Shown piece by piece: positions 14,539 to 23,940 of a stretch of DNA of 32,569 bases. The stretch comes from Desulfomonile tiedjei (GTDB taxonomy: Bacteria > Desulfobacterota > Desulfomonilia > Desulfomonilales > Desulfomonilaceae), in NCBI GenBank assembly GCA_016212935.1, contig JACRDE010000582.1, positions 1 to 32,569 of the forward strand, given 5' to 3'. The position numbers and the translations under genes were made by a program. Every line of letters starts with the position of its first letter. Positions within the stretch are counted from its first letter, which is position 1. The notes below the pieces were generated by a model. The model ran no database searches. It saw only the letters and a list, made by a program, of their open reading frames with translations, and had not been told where the DNA came from.

Positions 14539-16146
14539 TGTGCGGTAGGAATTGATCTGGGAACCACGAACTCTGTGGTCTCCATATGGAGGCATGGCCG
14601 GGTCGAGACCATTCCCATCCGGGGATTCAACAAGACCCCATCTGTCGTATCATTTGACGATGATGGCATCCTGGTGGGAGAGGAAGCGAAGAGCAGGTTG
14701 GATGTCTTCCCTGAAACTACCGTGGGATCGGTGAAGCGCTTCATGGGTGACAGGACCAAGACCCCTTATGAAATCAACGGGCAGAAGTATACGCCCGTGG
14801 ACATTTCCGCTCTCATTCTGAAAAAGCTTGTAGAAGGTGCTTCCGAGTATCTCGGGGAACCTGTCAAGCGGGCTGTCATAAGTGTTCCAGCATACTTCAA
14901 CGAAGATCAAAAAGAGGACACCAAACTTGCAGCCGAACAGGCCGGCCTTGAGGTGATGCGCCTGGTAGCTGAGCCTACGGCTGCAGCCCTTGCTTACGGG
15001 TTCCGGCAAAAGAAAGATCAGCTCCTGCTGGTTTACGACTTGGGAGGCGGCACCTTTGATGTGTCAATTCTGAAAGTGGAGGGAGACGACTTTAGAGTCA
15101 TTGCGGTCGACGGTGATGCCCGACTGGGCGGCGATGATTTTGACGAAGCGATTATGAAGCACCTTTCGACAGTGTTTGCAGACAAGACTGGCAAAGATAT
15201 AACAGGACAATCTTCCAGGTTGGGCCGAATCGCCCTTCAGAAACTCAAGGAGCAGGCGGAGAAGGCGAAGATCAAGCTAGCGCTCTTTCAGGAGGCAGAA
15301 ATCAAGATTCCCGATCTCCTGGGAGTTCCATTTATAGAAAAGCTTACGAGGCCCAAGTTCGTCGATTTGATCCAACCATTTCTCAACAAAACGGTGCAAA
15401 AGGTCGACAGCGTTCTGAAAAGCGCAAAATTGAAACCGGATCAAATCGATCGTGTGATTCTGGTCGGAGGATCGACGCGAATACCCGCTATCAAGGATAT
15501 TTTGAAGCAGAAGATCGGTGATCCTTATACGGCCGATAATGTGGACGAAATTGTCGCTGCGGGGGCTGCAATCTTTGCATATTGGGATGATCCCGATCAT
15601 CCGGGCATAGACGACCGACCTGCGCTGCCTCGAGACGTTACCGCCCATGCCCTCGGAATTGAGATGCTGAAGGATGATTTTTCGGGAGTCTTTTTTCAGC
15701 CCTTGATTGACAAGAATACCGAATACCCATGCAAAGGCGGCGTGACGGGATTCAGTGTGACACCCTACCAAAAATCTGTGCTCATGAAAGTCTATCGAGA
15801 AAGTCTTGCGGGAGAGAACTGCAAGGGTGACCTAAGCCTGCCAATCACGGTGAGACGTGAGCCTGTGCCGGCCATGGCTGTTTTCGACCTTGACAGGAAC
15901 GGCATCATCCATTTTACGGCTGTAGAAATGCTCGTTTCTGAAGGCGCACAGGAGAACCTCAGGCGATCGTTGGCAAGAAAAGAAGCGAAGAACAAAGTAG
16001 CTGAAATGGAAAGATCGCTCCAGAGCTATTTCGAGACTCAGGCGCGGCAAGGGCGCGTGTCCGATTTCGAACCACTGGATCGTTTTATTAAAGACGGATG
16101 GGTCCGAGCGGAAGAGGTCAGAATCAATCCTGGCATAAAAAGCTGA
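14527..16146 (+). CDS. Hsp70 (DnaK-like) chaperone 1, shortened C-terminus (539 aa)
   Basis: The nucleotide-binding domain (about residues 1-360) is close to DnaK: 'GIDLGTTNSVVSI' at the start, 'YDLGGGTFDVSIL' (D171), and 'RVILVGGSTRIP' (G314-G315). 'TPSVVSF', 'SVPAYFNEDQ' and 'EPTAAALAYG' are also kept, so ATPase activity is expected. The substrate-binding part (about 375-480) is divergent, and the helical lid is reduced to one charged helix (about 480-515) and a short tail, making the protein about 100 residues shorter than DnaK (~640). The DnaK C-terminal EEVD-like end is absent. The gene starts 109 nt after the VWA gene behind CGGAGG and is the first of three Hsp70 genes in the operon. 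It is a specialised rather than housekeeping Hsp70. Confidence 0.95.
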   Translation: MGESCAVGIDLGTTNSVVSIWRHGRVETIPIRGFNKTPSVVSFDDDGILVGEEAKSRLDVFPETTVGSVKRFMGDRTKTPYEINGQKYTPVDISALILKKLVEGASEYLGEPVKRAVISVPAYFNEDQKEDTKLAAEQAGLEVMRLVAEPTAAALAYGFRQKKDQLLLVYDLGGGTFDVSILKVEGDDFRVIAVDGDARLGGDDFDEAIMKHLSTVFADKTGKDITGQSSRLGRIALQKLKEQAEKAKIKLALFQEAEIKIPDLLGVPFIEKLTRPKFVDLIQPFLNKTVQKVDSVLKSAKLKPDQIDRVILVGGSTRIPAIKDILKQKIGDPYTADNVDEIVAAGAAIFAYWDDPDHPGIDDRPALPRDVTAHALGIEMLKDDFSGVFFQPLIDKNTEYPCKGGVTGFSVTPYQKSVLMKVYRESLAGENCKGDLSLPITVRREPVPAMAVFDLDRNGIIHFTAVEMLVSEGAQENLRRSLARKEAKNKVAEMERSLQSYFETQARQGRVSDFEPLDRFIKDGWVRAEEVRINPGIKS

Positions 16147-16185
16147 GTGGTATGCACTTTTTGAAATTCGAGGGGAGGTATTCAA

Positions 16186-17976
16186 ATGGCGACAGTGAAC
16201 AAAGAAGAGTCTTCCGGAACCCCCATTGAGGAAAAAATTGAAGATGAGGGTTCACCGATTGAAGAGAGAGCCGAAGATGCAGCAACTCCTATAGAAGTTG
16301 TGGAGGAATCATCTCCTGAAGCGCCAAAGGAAGAGGTGGTTCAGGAACCCAAACCGGAAATAGAGGAAAAGAAGAGTCCATATGTGGTGGGTATTGACTT
16401 GGGGACCTCCACTTCATCGATAGCCGTGTTCGACGCGACCCCCGGCATTCGGGTCAAGGACGCTGCCAAAGTGCTTTCCATAGAAGGAAGCAAATTCATG
16501 CCTTCGGTTGTGCACGTCATGCCTGAAGGAGGGGAGATCCTGGTAGGAGAGCAGGCGAAAGACATGATGCTCATCGACCCAGAGAACACTGTGGCTAGCA
16601 TAAAAAGAGAAATGGGTGATCCATCTTACTGTAAGGAGTTCGAAGGCATCGAGAACAAGAAATTTTCCCCTGCAGACATCTCTGCGGAAATACTCAAGAA
16701 GCTTGTTCAAGAAGCAACATCTAACGGTCAATTCGATTTTCAGGGTCCAGTAATAGACGCTGTCATATGCGTTCCCGCAAACTTCGAAGACAATAAAAAG
16801 AGAATGACCGAGCAAGCAGGACAACTTGCTGGACTCAATATTCTGGAGACGCTGCACGAGCCTATTGCAGCTGCGATTGCCTATGGAGCTGCCAACGACG
16901 CTGATCAAAAAATTATGGTCTATGATCTGGGAGGTGGCACGTTTGATGTTTCTATTCTTGAGGTCAGAACCAAAGCTCAGGGAGATGCAACAGATGGCGA
17001 CAAGTGGAAGGCAAGATTCCGCGTGCTTGCCTCGGAAGGAATCCCGAAGTTGGGGGGAGATGACTTCGATAAGCGAATGATGCAACTCGTGCAAGATCGT
17101 TTTTGCCAAAAAACCGGTCTCGATCTGGACCTGTTTGATCTGGGAAAAGATCAATGCGGGGGCGTAAACAAGAGAACTCTGAGGCATGCGGAGAAGAAGC
17201 TGAAACAAGCCTGCGAGAGAGCCAAGGAGGAATTGACCCAATTGGCAGAGACGGAAATACGGATTGTTGATTTCATGAAAGATGGCAAGGGTGATATCCA
17301 CGGCCTCGAAGAGAAAATCAGGCGAGAGGAATTCGAGGATGCCATAAGAGATCTCATCGCCAGCTCTGAGGCTGCTGTTCACAAGGCCTTGGACAGCGCT
17401 AAGCTGAAAATTGACGACATCGATCGAATTATCTTAGTCGGTGGCTCCACCAGAGTCCCGTTGGTGAAGCAAATGATTGAGGAAATGTTCGGAAAACCAA
17501 CATATACCGATCCCGACCCTGATACCGCTGTTGCGAGAGGAGCGGCCATATGGGGAGATTGGCTGTCGCAACCTAAGGGCCCAGGTGTAGGTATAGAGCT
17601 GATCAATCAAGTGACTCACCACCTTGGCATAGCGCTGCACGGTGGCAAGTTCCACATTCTCATCGAGAAGGGACGGGAATTGTCGGAAGAAGCTCCAGAG
17701 GCTGCCGTGGAGCAGGAGTTTGTTACCAGCAGAGATAACATGACATCAATGAAAATCGAAGTTTTTCAATCTTCAGACCAAGTGGAATATGTAAGTGATG
17801 AGCCTTGCACGTATGTAGCCAATATCCTCTTGGACGGAATACCTCCAGCCGCAAAGGGGAAGGAACGAGTCAAAGTGTCATTTGCCGTGGACCGGCAGAA
17901 TCGTTTGCGTGTCCATGCAACTTGTCTCAGCGATGGAGCGGTGACAAAGTCACTGGACAACATAAAGATCGTCTGA
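16186..17976 (+). CDS. Hsp70 chaperone 2 with acidic repeat N-terminal extension, lidless (596 aa)
   Basis: Residues 1-64 are an unusual acidic extension built from near-repeats: 'GTPIEEKIEDE', 'GSPIEERAEDA', 'ATPIEVVEE', then a P/E/K-rich segment. The ATPase domain follows: 'VVGIDLGTSTSSIAVFD' (from ~67), 'MVYDLGGGTFDVSIL' (D247), 'GDDFDKRM' and 'IILVGGSTRVPLV' (G419-G420). The C-terminal ~115 residues form only a beta substrate-binding domain ('HHLGIALHGGKFHILIEKG' onward) and the chain ends at 'LDNIKIV', so the helical lid is absent. A tail of repeated acidic motifs suggests docking to a basic partner. The start has a GGGGAGG site. It lies 39 nt after Hsp70-1 and 37 nt before the GrpE-like gene. 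Confidence 0.95.
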   Translation: MATVNKEESSGTPIEEKIEDEGSPIEERAEDAATPIEVVEESSPEAPKEEVVQEPKPEIEEKKSPYVVGIDLGTSTSSIAVFDATPGIRVKDAAKVLSIEGSKFMPSVVHVMPEGGEILVGEQAKDMMLIDPENTVASIKREMGDPSYCKEFEGIENKKFSPADISAEILKKLVQEATSNGQFDFQGPVIDAVICVPANFEDNKKRMTEQAGQLAGLNILETLHEPIAAAIAYGAANDADQKIMVYDLGGGTFDVSILEVRTKAQGDATDGDKWKARFRVLASEGIPKLGGDDFDKRMMQLVQDRFCQKTGLDLDLFDLGKDQCGGVNKRTLRHAEKKLKQACERAKEELTQLAETEIRIVDFMKDGKGDIHGLEEKIRREEFEDAIRDLIASSEAAVHKALDSAKLKIDDIDRIILVGGSTRVPLVKQMIEEMFGKPTYTDPDPDTAVARGAAIWGDWLSQPKGPGVGIELINQVTHHLGIALHGGKFHILIEKGRELSEEAPEAAVEQEFVTSRDNMTSMKIEVFQSSDQVEYVSDEPCTYVANILLDGIPPAAKGKERVKVSFAVDRQNRLRVHATCLSDGAVTKSLDNIKIV

Positions 17977-18013
17977 GTTTTCAGATCATTCGTAGCCCGC
18001 ACGACTGCGAAAG

Positions 18014-19933
18014 GTGGTGACCATGACTTATGACAAGCAAATGGCTGAAGGAATCTCAGACGACAAAAAAGTAGAGGACGCAAACTGCGACGAAGCAAAC
18101 ACTGAGGGTTCGCCCAGCGACCTTTCGCTTCAGGGCAGCCGAGTCGAGGTAACCGATGATTTAGAGATGGAGATACCTCTTAACTGGACATCTCCAGAGT
18201 CCGCTCAGTCCGAGCACGAATCGGCCGAACCGGTGCTGAATACTCAGACTCCATCTTTGGCAATTGAATCGGGCCAAGGTGCTTTAACGGGGGGCGGGCA
18301 TCTTGAAGTTGCTCGTGCCTCGGGCGGAAGTGTGGCGCCCTTTTCTGCACCGGAATCTCCCATGTGGTCCGAGTCTGAGACGGAGGCTTTCCCCAAGAAT
18401 AAATGCGAAGACGGTCTCGATTCGGCTGTCCAAACGGAAGGATCGACATCCTATGAAACTTTGCAGCCGAATGCAGCACAAGAGGAGTTTCCGGAGCTGC
18501 CACTGCCGTCAAAGGAGTCTGGAGAATCAGTCTGCCAAGGCGAGGAAGAAGGCGGATCTACTCTCGTGCCCCTCAACTTTTCGCTCATACAAACAACTCT
18601 TTTTGCTTTTGTGACAGAGCTTAATGAGCGATTGGAAAGTGTCGATCACTATTCGCATGTCCACCAAGGACCTTTCAAACAACTGCTCCAATCAATAGCT
18701 GGGCTGTGCCAGCCATTGGAGGTGTCCCAAAGGCCGGCGGATAGCGTGACGCAGAGCGTTCGGGATGAAGTGCACCAGATGATAGGACAACCCCTTGAAG
18801 TATTCCGTAACTCATGTTCGCAGATCGGAATTCCAGGCTGGCCTGCAAAAGCCGTGCACGAGTTCATATTTGAACTGGCAGAACCACTAGCTGCCGAACA
18901 AAAGCGCTTCAGCCACCTTGGTGCCACACAGTTCCTTCTAGAGAATATCCAGAGAGCTTGCGAAGCCAACATGTCACAGGAGTCTGGACCGGAAGGAACC
19001 GCTTCGACCACTAATCTGGCAAGAGCAGTGGTCAACGAGCTGGTTACCAAAATAAAGACAACTTATCCTGATTTCGCCTATTCGGAATTTGTGCCGGAGT
19101 TGCAGGACGTGCTAACGCCTGTAATTCCGGCTCAAAGCCGATTCAGACATTTTCAGGACTGGTATTTGAGATGGAAGGACACAAGGGAAAGATTTACTGA
19201 GAGACTAGTAGAGCTTAAGACACAATGCCGAGAGATTTTTGCTCAACAGGTTTGGCCTGAATTTGAAGGTCTTTCGGATGAACACAAAAACAAGCTTGGC
19301 GATAGAAAGAATGGCTTGGCCATCATTCTGGACATGTTGATCGAAGTGGGAAATATAGAAAGCAGCTCGTTGGATCCCTCTGAATTAAGTGAACTCCCGG
19401 AAGAACCGAAGGGATGGGCGGATTTCGCGGCGGCAGTGGCTCAAGTCAAATGGCCGGATAAGTTAGCAGTTCTGAGGCAGATGGCAGAACAAAACTACAG
19501 AAAATTCAGAGATATGCAGGCACTCGCCGACCAAGAAAAGGACTTATTCTTCTCTTTTCTTAAGGACGATTTTTTCGACATCATTCACAACTTAGAAGAC
19601 AGCAAAATGTTTTCTCAAGAACTTTGCGAGGAGCTCAAATCGGCCTACCCGGAAAATACCACTATTTTTGGCTGGTTCGGTATCTATGATCGCTTGATAG
19701 CTGAGATGGAGACATTGCTGAAGAATTTCTGCGTCACCCCGATCAATCCAGCCAGGGGGGATCAGGCTGACTTCAAGCTTATCAGCCCGTACGGCACCGA
19801 ACCTGATGCCAAACTCAAGACGGGTCAAGTGTGTGAACCGGTCTATAGAGGGTATCAATTCTCCGATATCAGTCTATTGGAAACCGACACTTATGTCGTT
19901 GAGAAAGCTCGAGTTATCGTGGTCAGGAACTAA
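18014..19933 (+). CDS. Large helical protein with GrpE-like C-terminus (639 aa)
   Basis: I recognise no family over the full length. Residues 1-~180 are acidic, S/T/P/E-rich and probably disordered. Residues ~195-590 are mostly predicted helix, with two related-looking segments ('LLQSIAGLCQPL', 'EFIFELAEPLAAEQKRF', 'ELQDVLTPVIPAQSRFRHF'). The last ~45 residues resemble the GrpE beta-domain: 'ISPYGTEPDAKLKTGQVCEP', then 'VYRGYQFSD' and 'VVEKARVIVVRN', compared with GrpE's G-x-V-x-x-V-x-x-G-Y...K-x-L-R-x-A-x-V-x-V. GrpE is the nucleotide exchange factor of DnaK and has a long helix before this domain. Its position between two Hsp70 genes supports a cochaperone role. The GrpE relation is an inference from short motifs; the ribosome site (AAAGGTGG) is adequate. 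The gene ends 16 nt before Hsp70-3. Confidence 0.8.
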   Translation: MVTMTYDKQMAEGISDDKKVEDANCDEANTEGSPSDLSLQGSRVEVTDDLEMEIPLNWTSPESAQSEHESAEPVLNTQTPSLAIESGQGALTGGGHLEVARASGGSVAPFSAPESPMWSESETEAFPKNKCEDGLDSAVQTEGSTSYETLQPNAAQEEFPELPLPSKESGESVCQGEEEGGSTLVPLNFSLIQTTLFAFVTELNERLESVDHYSHVHQGPFKQLLQSIAGLCQPLEVSQRPADSVTQSVRDEVHQMIGQPLEVFRNSCSQIGIPGWPAKAVHEFIFELAEPLAAEQKRFSHLGATQFLLENIQRACEANMSQESGPEGTASTTNLARAVVNELVTKIKTTYPDFAYSEFVPELQDVLTPVIPAQSRFRHFQDWYLRWKDTRERFTERLVELKTQCREIFAQQVWPEFEGLSDEHKNKLGDRKNGLAIILDMLIEVGNIESSSLDPSELSELPEEPKGWADFAAAVAQVKWPDKLAVLRQMAEQNYRKFRDMQALADQEKDLFFSFLKDDFFDIIHNLEDSKMFSQELCEELKSAYPENTTIFGWFGIYDRLIAEMETLLKNFCVTPINPARGDQADFKLISPYGTEPDAKLKTGQVCEPVYRGYQFSDISLLETDTYVVEKARVIVVRN

Positions 19934-19949
19934 GCCAGGAGGTAAGGAT

Positions 19950-21569
19950 ATGGGATTGCTAAGCGATCCGGAACACCCAGTACTAGGAATTGATCTGGGA
20001 ACCACTTTCAGTGCTATCGCCCGGTGGGACGGTTTGGGACCTGAGGTCTATGTCGGTCTTGAAGGCACTTACACGACTCAGTCGGTAGTTTACTATCAAG
20101 AAGACTGTGAAGACGGTGATGAGTATGTGGTCGGAGAGCTCGCATACCAGCAGACTCTTATCGAGCCTCAAAATGGAATTATTGGCGTCAAGCGGTTAAT
20201 GGACAACAGGGATTATGCCATCGTTTTGGGCGAGACCAAACCTAAATCCCACAATCCGGTTCAAATTTCCAGTGAAATCCTTCGACGATTATATAAAGAT
20301 GTTGCCGAGAAATTTCCCGGAGGCAAGTTCAAGGCCAAGGGACTGGTCGTGACCGTTCCCTATTATTTCAGGGCCAATCAGCGAAAGAACACCCGCGAAG
20401 CAGCCGAAGCAGCAGGACTGCCCAATGTGTTGGGAATCGTTGATGAACCCGTTGCTGCGTCGCTTTCTTATGCTTTCGATATGCTCAAGAACAACGGCCA
20501 GAAAGATCACCATGAGAAAATCCTCGTTTTTGACCTAGGAGGGGGGACTTTTGACCTCACCGTGTTTGACTATCGTCAGACCGCAGACATGTTACGATTC
20601 GAGGTTCTCGGCGTCGGAGGAGATGACCGCCTCGGAGGCATGGACTTTGACAGGTGTATTGCAGATTATCTCATATCCAAGGAAGGAATCGAACTCAAGG
20701 GGTTTAATGACAAGGAAAAAAGGCGCTGCGAGGAAAAACTTTTGAAGATTGCCAGAAAAGGGAAAGAGGCTCTTGCGGCAACTAAATCGTATCAACTGTC
20801 ACAAGATGGCATCCCGACAAGAAAGGGTTCTTTTCTAAGTACTAGGCTTACGCAAGACGAGCTGCAGGCGTGCATTTTGGATTATCTGGCAGAGGTGGCT
20901 GATATAGTCCTTCAGACTTGTATGTTTTGCAACGTGATACCTGCCCGCAGGGTTGTTGACCGCAAAGAGATCAAAGAAACAATTGCGACGAGAGGAATTG
21001 ATGGACTTCGTGATTACTTCGCCGATCATAAGATTACACGGGTCGTTAGAGTGGGAGGATCGAGCAAAATGCTCTTCTTTCGCAGACTACTGGAGGCCAT
21101 GTTCGGTGCTGACAAGGTTTATTCTTCAAGGAATCCAGATCTTGCCGTGGTGGAAGGAGCTGCTATCTATGCTGCCTATCTTTACGACCCAGAAGTCCTT
21201 GGCCGCAAGGTCGAAATCATTCACCGAAATAGTCATGCATTCGGAGTAGCAGTCAAAGGCGGTCATTTCAGCCCACTCATTGGCAGGAATGTTCCTCTCC
21301 CTGCAAACGCCCAGAAGTGCTACACACCGGTAGTCGACAATATTACCGAGTTGGAGATCAAGGTGTACCAGGGGGAATCCGATCTCGCCAAAGACAATGC
21401 CCATGTGGGAACGGTCCACGTAAGAGGGCTTCCTCCCAGACCGGCAAGGACTCTGGACATATGGATAACATTCGACATGAATTCTGAAGGGCTTCTTATG
21501 GTTACCACAGAGGTCAAAGAGAAAAATCAAACGCTGAGTCTTGACGTGAAACCACTTGAGACACGATGA
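19950..21569 (+). CDS. Hsp70 chaperone 3, lidless, with an insertion in the ATPase domain (539 aa)
   Basis: The start is the ATG at 19950 (MGLLSDPEHPVLGIDLGTTF) behind AGGAGG; a longer frame would overlap the GrpE-like gene by 128 nt. ATPase motifs are 'LGIDLGTTFSAIARWDG' (from ~12), 'LVFDLGGGTFDLTVF' (D195) and 'RVVRVGGSSKML' (G369-G370). Just before the last motif there is extra sequence of roughly 30 residues (about 330-362: 'TCMFCNVIPARRVVDRKEIK' and on) with two Cys, absent from DnaK. The chain stops after the beta substrate domain ('LSLDVKPLETR'), so the lid is missing. It is more divergent than Hsp70-1 and -2 and may bind a dedicated partner. It lies 18 nt before the PEGA-pseudokinase gene. 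Confidence 0.94.
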   Translation: MGLLSDPEHPVLGIDLGTTFSAIARWDGLGPEVYVGLEGTYTTQSVVYYQEDCEDGDEYVVGELAYQQTLIEPQNGIIGVKRLMDNRDYAIVLGETKPKSHNPVQISSEILRRLYKDVAEKFPGGKFKAKGLVVTVPYYFRANQRKNTREAAEAAGLPNVLGIVDEPVAASLSYAFDMLKNNGQKDHHEKILVFDLGGGTFDLTVFDYRQTADMLRFEVLGVGGDDRLGGMDFDRCIADYLISKEGIELKGFNDKEKRRCEEKLLKIARKGKEALAATKSYQLSQDGIPTRKGSFLSTRLTQDELQACILDYLAEVADIVLQTCMFCNVIPARRVVDRKEIKETIATRGIDGLRDYFADHKITRVVRVGGSSKMLFFRRLLEAMFGADKVYSSRNPDLAVVEGAAIYAAYLYDPEVLGRKVEIIHRNSHAFGVAVKGGHFSPLIGRNVPLPANAQKCYTPVVDNITELEIKVYQGESDLAKDNAHVGTVHVRGLPPRPARTLDIWITFDMNSEGLLMVTTEVKEKNQTLSLDVKPLETR

Positions 21570-21587
21570 GCTAACACGAAGAGCCTG

Positions 21588-23837
21588 ATGACAATGAATC
21601 TGCCTGAAAGCTTGCGAAATGAATTCGATCTCGTACAGGATCTCAATGGTGGCAAGATACTTGAGTGTTACCATGTCTGGGACAAGAGCGCCAAGAATGA
21701 CAGAGTCATCAGATTGTTACCTTCACAATTTGGAGAGGACGTCTTGATAGGGGACAGATTCTCCAAGTTTTTTATGAAGTACGCATCAATCGCGCAATGC
21801 TGTATTCCAAGAGCCATCGGACTCAAGAAACTTGGTGCAACATTCTACTCAGTTGAGGAGTTTGCACCCGGCATTCCCATTACCAAGGTAGAATTCACGA
21901 GACTCGATACAATTCAGAAAGTCAAGATTTTCAGAGAAATTTGCGAAGCGCTTCATCACGCACATACGAAGGGAGTATTTCATCTCTGCATATCTCCCTC
22001 AGACATTCTTGTCAGCGACGATGACAAAGTGAGTCTCGTCGGATTTGGCACGGCTGTTTTCTCAGGTACCGAATACGTTCAAAGGGTAGGTGACGAGAAT
22101 AAGGAATTGGTGGCGCCTGAAGTTCTGGAAAGAATGGCTGCTGGCCCGGCATCTGACGTATTCAGCCTCGCCGCTTGTATAGCCAAGGTTTTTCCCTTTC
22201 TCGGTTCTCTTGAACTTATGAAGAAGGCCTTGGATAGAGATCCATTAGATAGATTTCAGAAGATTCTTGAATTCCAGCAAGTTCTGGGGGAGATCTTCCC
22301 AACCTCTCATGGAAAAGAGGGAGGCCAAACGCCTCCCCCAAGACCGCAGTACGTGGATCTGGCGACCATTCCTCCCGGTGCGAAGATACTGAATGCCAAT
22401 ACTCACAAAGTCTACGGGTTCACTGCCGCTGAACGGGGTGTAACTGTCCAGTGGGAGCCCGAATTGAGAATCCTAGTCGAGAAGGACGGTTACCTTCGGC
22501 ACAGGGCAAAACTCACGGCAACAAGGCCCTCGAATAAGATTGAGAAGACGTTCGAACTCAAGCCTGTAACAGCTTCGATTACCTCCACCCCCACAAGGGC
22601 GCTCGTTACGGATAGAAATTCCGGGGAGAGGCTGGCTATGACCTCTGAGTCGAGCGTTACGCTCGTCCAATACAATCCTGCTCGCGATATCTGGATCGAC
22701 AAAGATGGTTACCATTCAGTGAGATTGGATTGGGCTGGCCGAGTTCAGGATTTCACTCAACATCTTGACCTTTCCGCATCAGTTGTCTCGTTACGGATAC
22801 ACACTGATCCGGACGGAGTCAAAGTAGAAGTGGATGGTAGATTTGAAGGACTTACGAATTCAACGGGGCTTGCGATTAACGTCCCTCATGGAAAAATCGA
22901 GCTTACACTCTCGAAAGTTGGCTTTAGCACGGAGACGCTCATTCAAAACGTAGACGATGGTTCCGTAGCAGCAATCGGACCGATCAAACTGACCCCATTA
23001 CCCCTGCAACTCTATACAGACCCGCCTGGAGCACAGGTGAGCCTGGGGTCCAGTGTTCTCGGAACAACCGGACCAGATGGTCTTTCAGTACCTTGGCACC
23101 AAGGTCCGATAACAATTAAGAACGATGGCTACCAGACAATTGTGAGGGAATTCCCAGCTACATTACCTGGACTGCAAGTAAACGTCACTCTGGTCAGGTC
23201 GATTCAAGAGCCGATCCACCATAGGCGAAGCATGCTCTGGAGAGGAGCTGCGACATTATTCCACGGCATTGGGACGCTAACAATCAGCATCCGAATGCTA
23301 CTACGTTGGATGTATCCTAGCGTCTACCAGCCCGAACGAAAGGACGTCTTTTGCAATACAAATTGGGGCATTGCGAGAGATGACATTCCAAAGGACGAGG
23401 CCAAGCACAAGAAGCTTGTGCTATTTAAGAATCGCTGGGTCACGAAACAGGAGCGATACCTTCTCCGAAAGCAGTTGAGTACGTACCGGCTAATACGTGC
23501 AGTAGCTCTGGCCCTATACTTGCCAGGGCTTATTACATTGTCATTCTGGATTAGCGCCATGCCGGATTACATTGGTTACGCAGGCGGTTCTGTAAGTTTT
23601 GTTGCAATCATATTCACCGGGACTAGGCTCTGGCGTTTTGAGCGGTGGGCAATGGTTGTCTCCAGGATTCTTTGGACGCTTCTTTTTGTTCCGGTCATCA
23701 TAGTTCTCTTGGTAGACGGGCATGTGCTACCGCTAGTTATGCTTGTAGCATTATGGCTGGCTCTGGTATGGGGCGCCTTTGGTACCGCTGCCGCACGCCA
23801 GATTTTCAATGAGCCGGCGTCCCAGGCGAGATCTTGA
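21588..23837 (+). CDS. Pseudokinase with PEGA repeats and C-terminal membrane helices (749 aa)
   Basis: Residues ~5-245 are a protein-kinase fold, but catalysis is unlikely: the HRDLKPxN loop is 'HLCISPSDIL' (H132), so the catalytic Asp is Cys and the Lys is Ser; DFG is 'VGFG' (G152); and the VAIK lysine is Arg ('VIRLLPSQF'). 'LVAPEVLERM' (APE) and 'SDVFSLAACI' (helix F) are kept. Four PEGA-like beta repeats follow (about 258-530: 'LATIPPGAKI', 'IHTDPDGVKVEVDG', 'LYTDPPGAQVSLGS'), then a basic linker and four TM helices (about 640-740). PEGA repeats are beta-rich protein-protein or envelope modules. The start could be the ATG at 21588 or 21594; the second aligns with the paralogue's. The N-terminal half is shared with the next gene, showing tandem duplication. 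Role inferred: membrane scaffold or nucleotide-sensing adaptor. Confidence 0.9.
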   Translation: MTMNLPESLRNEFDLVQDLNGGKILECYHVWDKSAKNDRVIRLLPSQFGEDVLIGDRFSKFFMKYASIAQCCIPRAIGLKKLGATFYSVEEFAPGIPITKVEFTRLDTIQKVKIFREICEALHHAHTKGVFHLCISPSDILVSDDDKVSLVGFGTAVFSGTEYVQRVGDENKELVAPEVLERMAAGPASDVFSLAACIAKVFPFLGSLELMKKALDRDPLDRFQKILEFQQVLGEIFPTSHGKEGGQTPPPRPQYVDLATIPPGAKILNANTHKVYGFTAAERGVTVQWEPELRILVEKDGYLRHRAKLTATRPSNKIEKTFELKPVTASITSTPTRALVTDRNSGERLAMTSESSVTLVQYNPARDIWIDKDGYHSVRLDWAGRVQDFTQHLDLSASVVSLRIHTDPDGVKVEVDGRFEGLTNSTGLAINVPHGKIELTLSKVGFSTETLIQNVDDGSVAAIGPIKLTPLPLQLYTDPPGAQVSLGSSVLGTTGPDGLSVPWHQGPITIKNDGYQTIVREFPATLPGLQVNVTLVRSIQEPIHHRRSMLWRGAATLFHGIGTLTISIRMLLRWMYPSVYQPERKDVFCNTNWGIARDDIPKDEAKHKKLVLFKNRWVTKQERYLLRKQLSTYRLIRAVALALYLPGLITLSFWISAMPDYIGYAGGSVSFVAIIFTGTRLWRFERWAMVVSRILWTLLFVPVIIVLLVDGHVLPLVMLVALWLALVWGAFGTAAARQIFNEPASQARS

Positions 23838-23940
23838 GCTGACTTGTTGATGCTGTCCGCATCCTAATTGATTTCAGCAGAGTATGGTTCGAAGCAAGAG
23901 TCCACAGGGGAAGTGGCTCACGACACACAAAGAGGTTCCC

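Noticed and set aside
19806-19949. Upstream extension of the third Hsp70 by 48 codons
   Set aside because: It would overlap the GrpE-like gene; the ATG at 19950 has AGGAGG and starts just before the conserved first strand.
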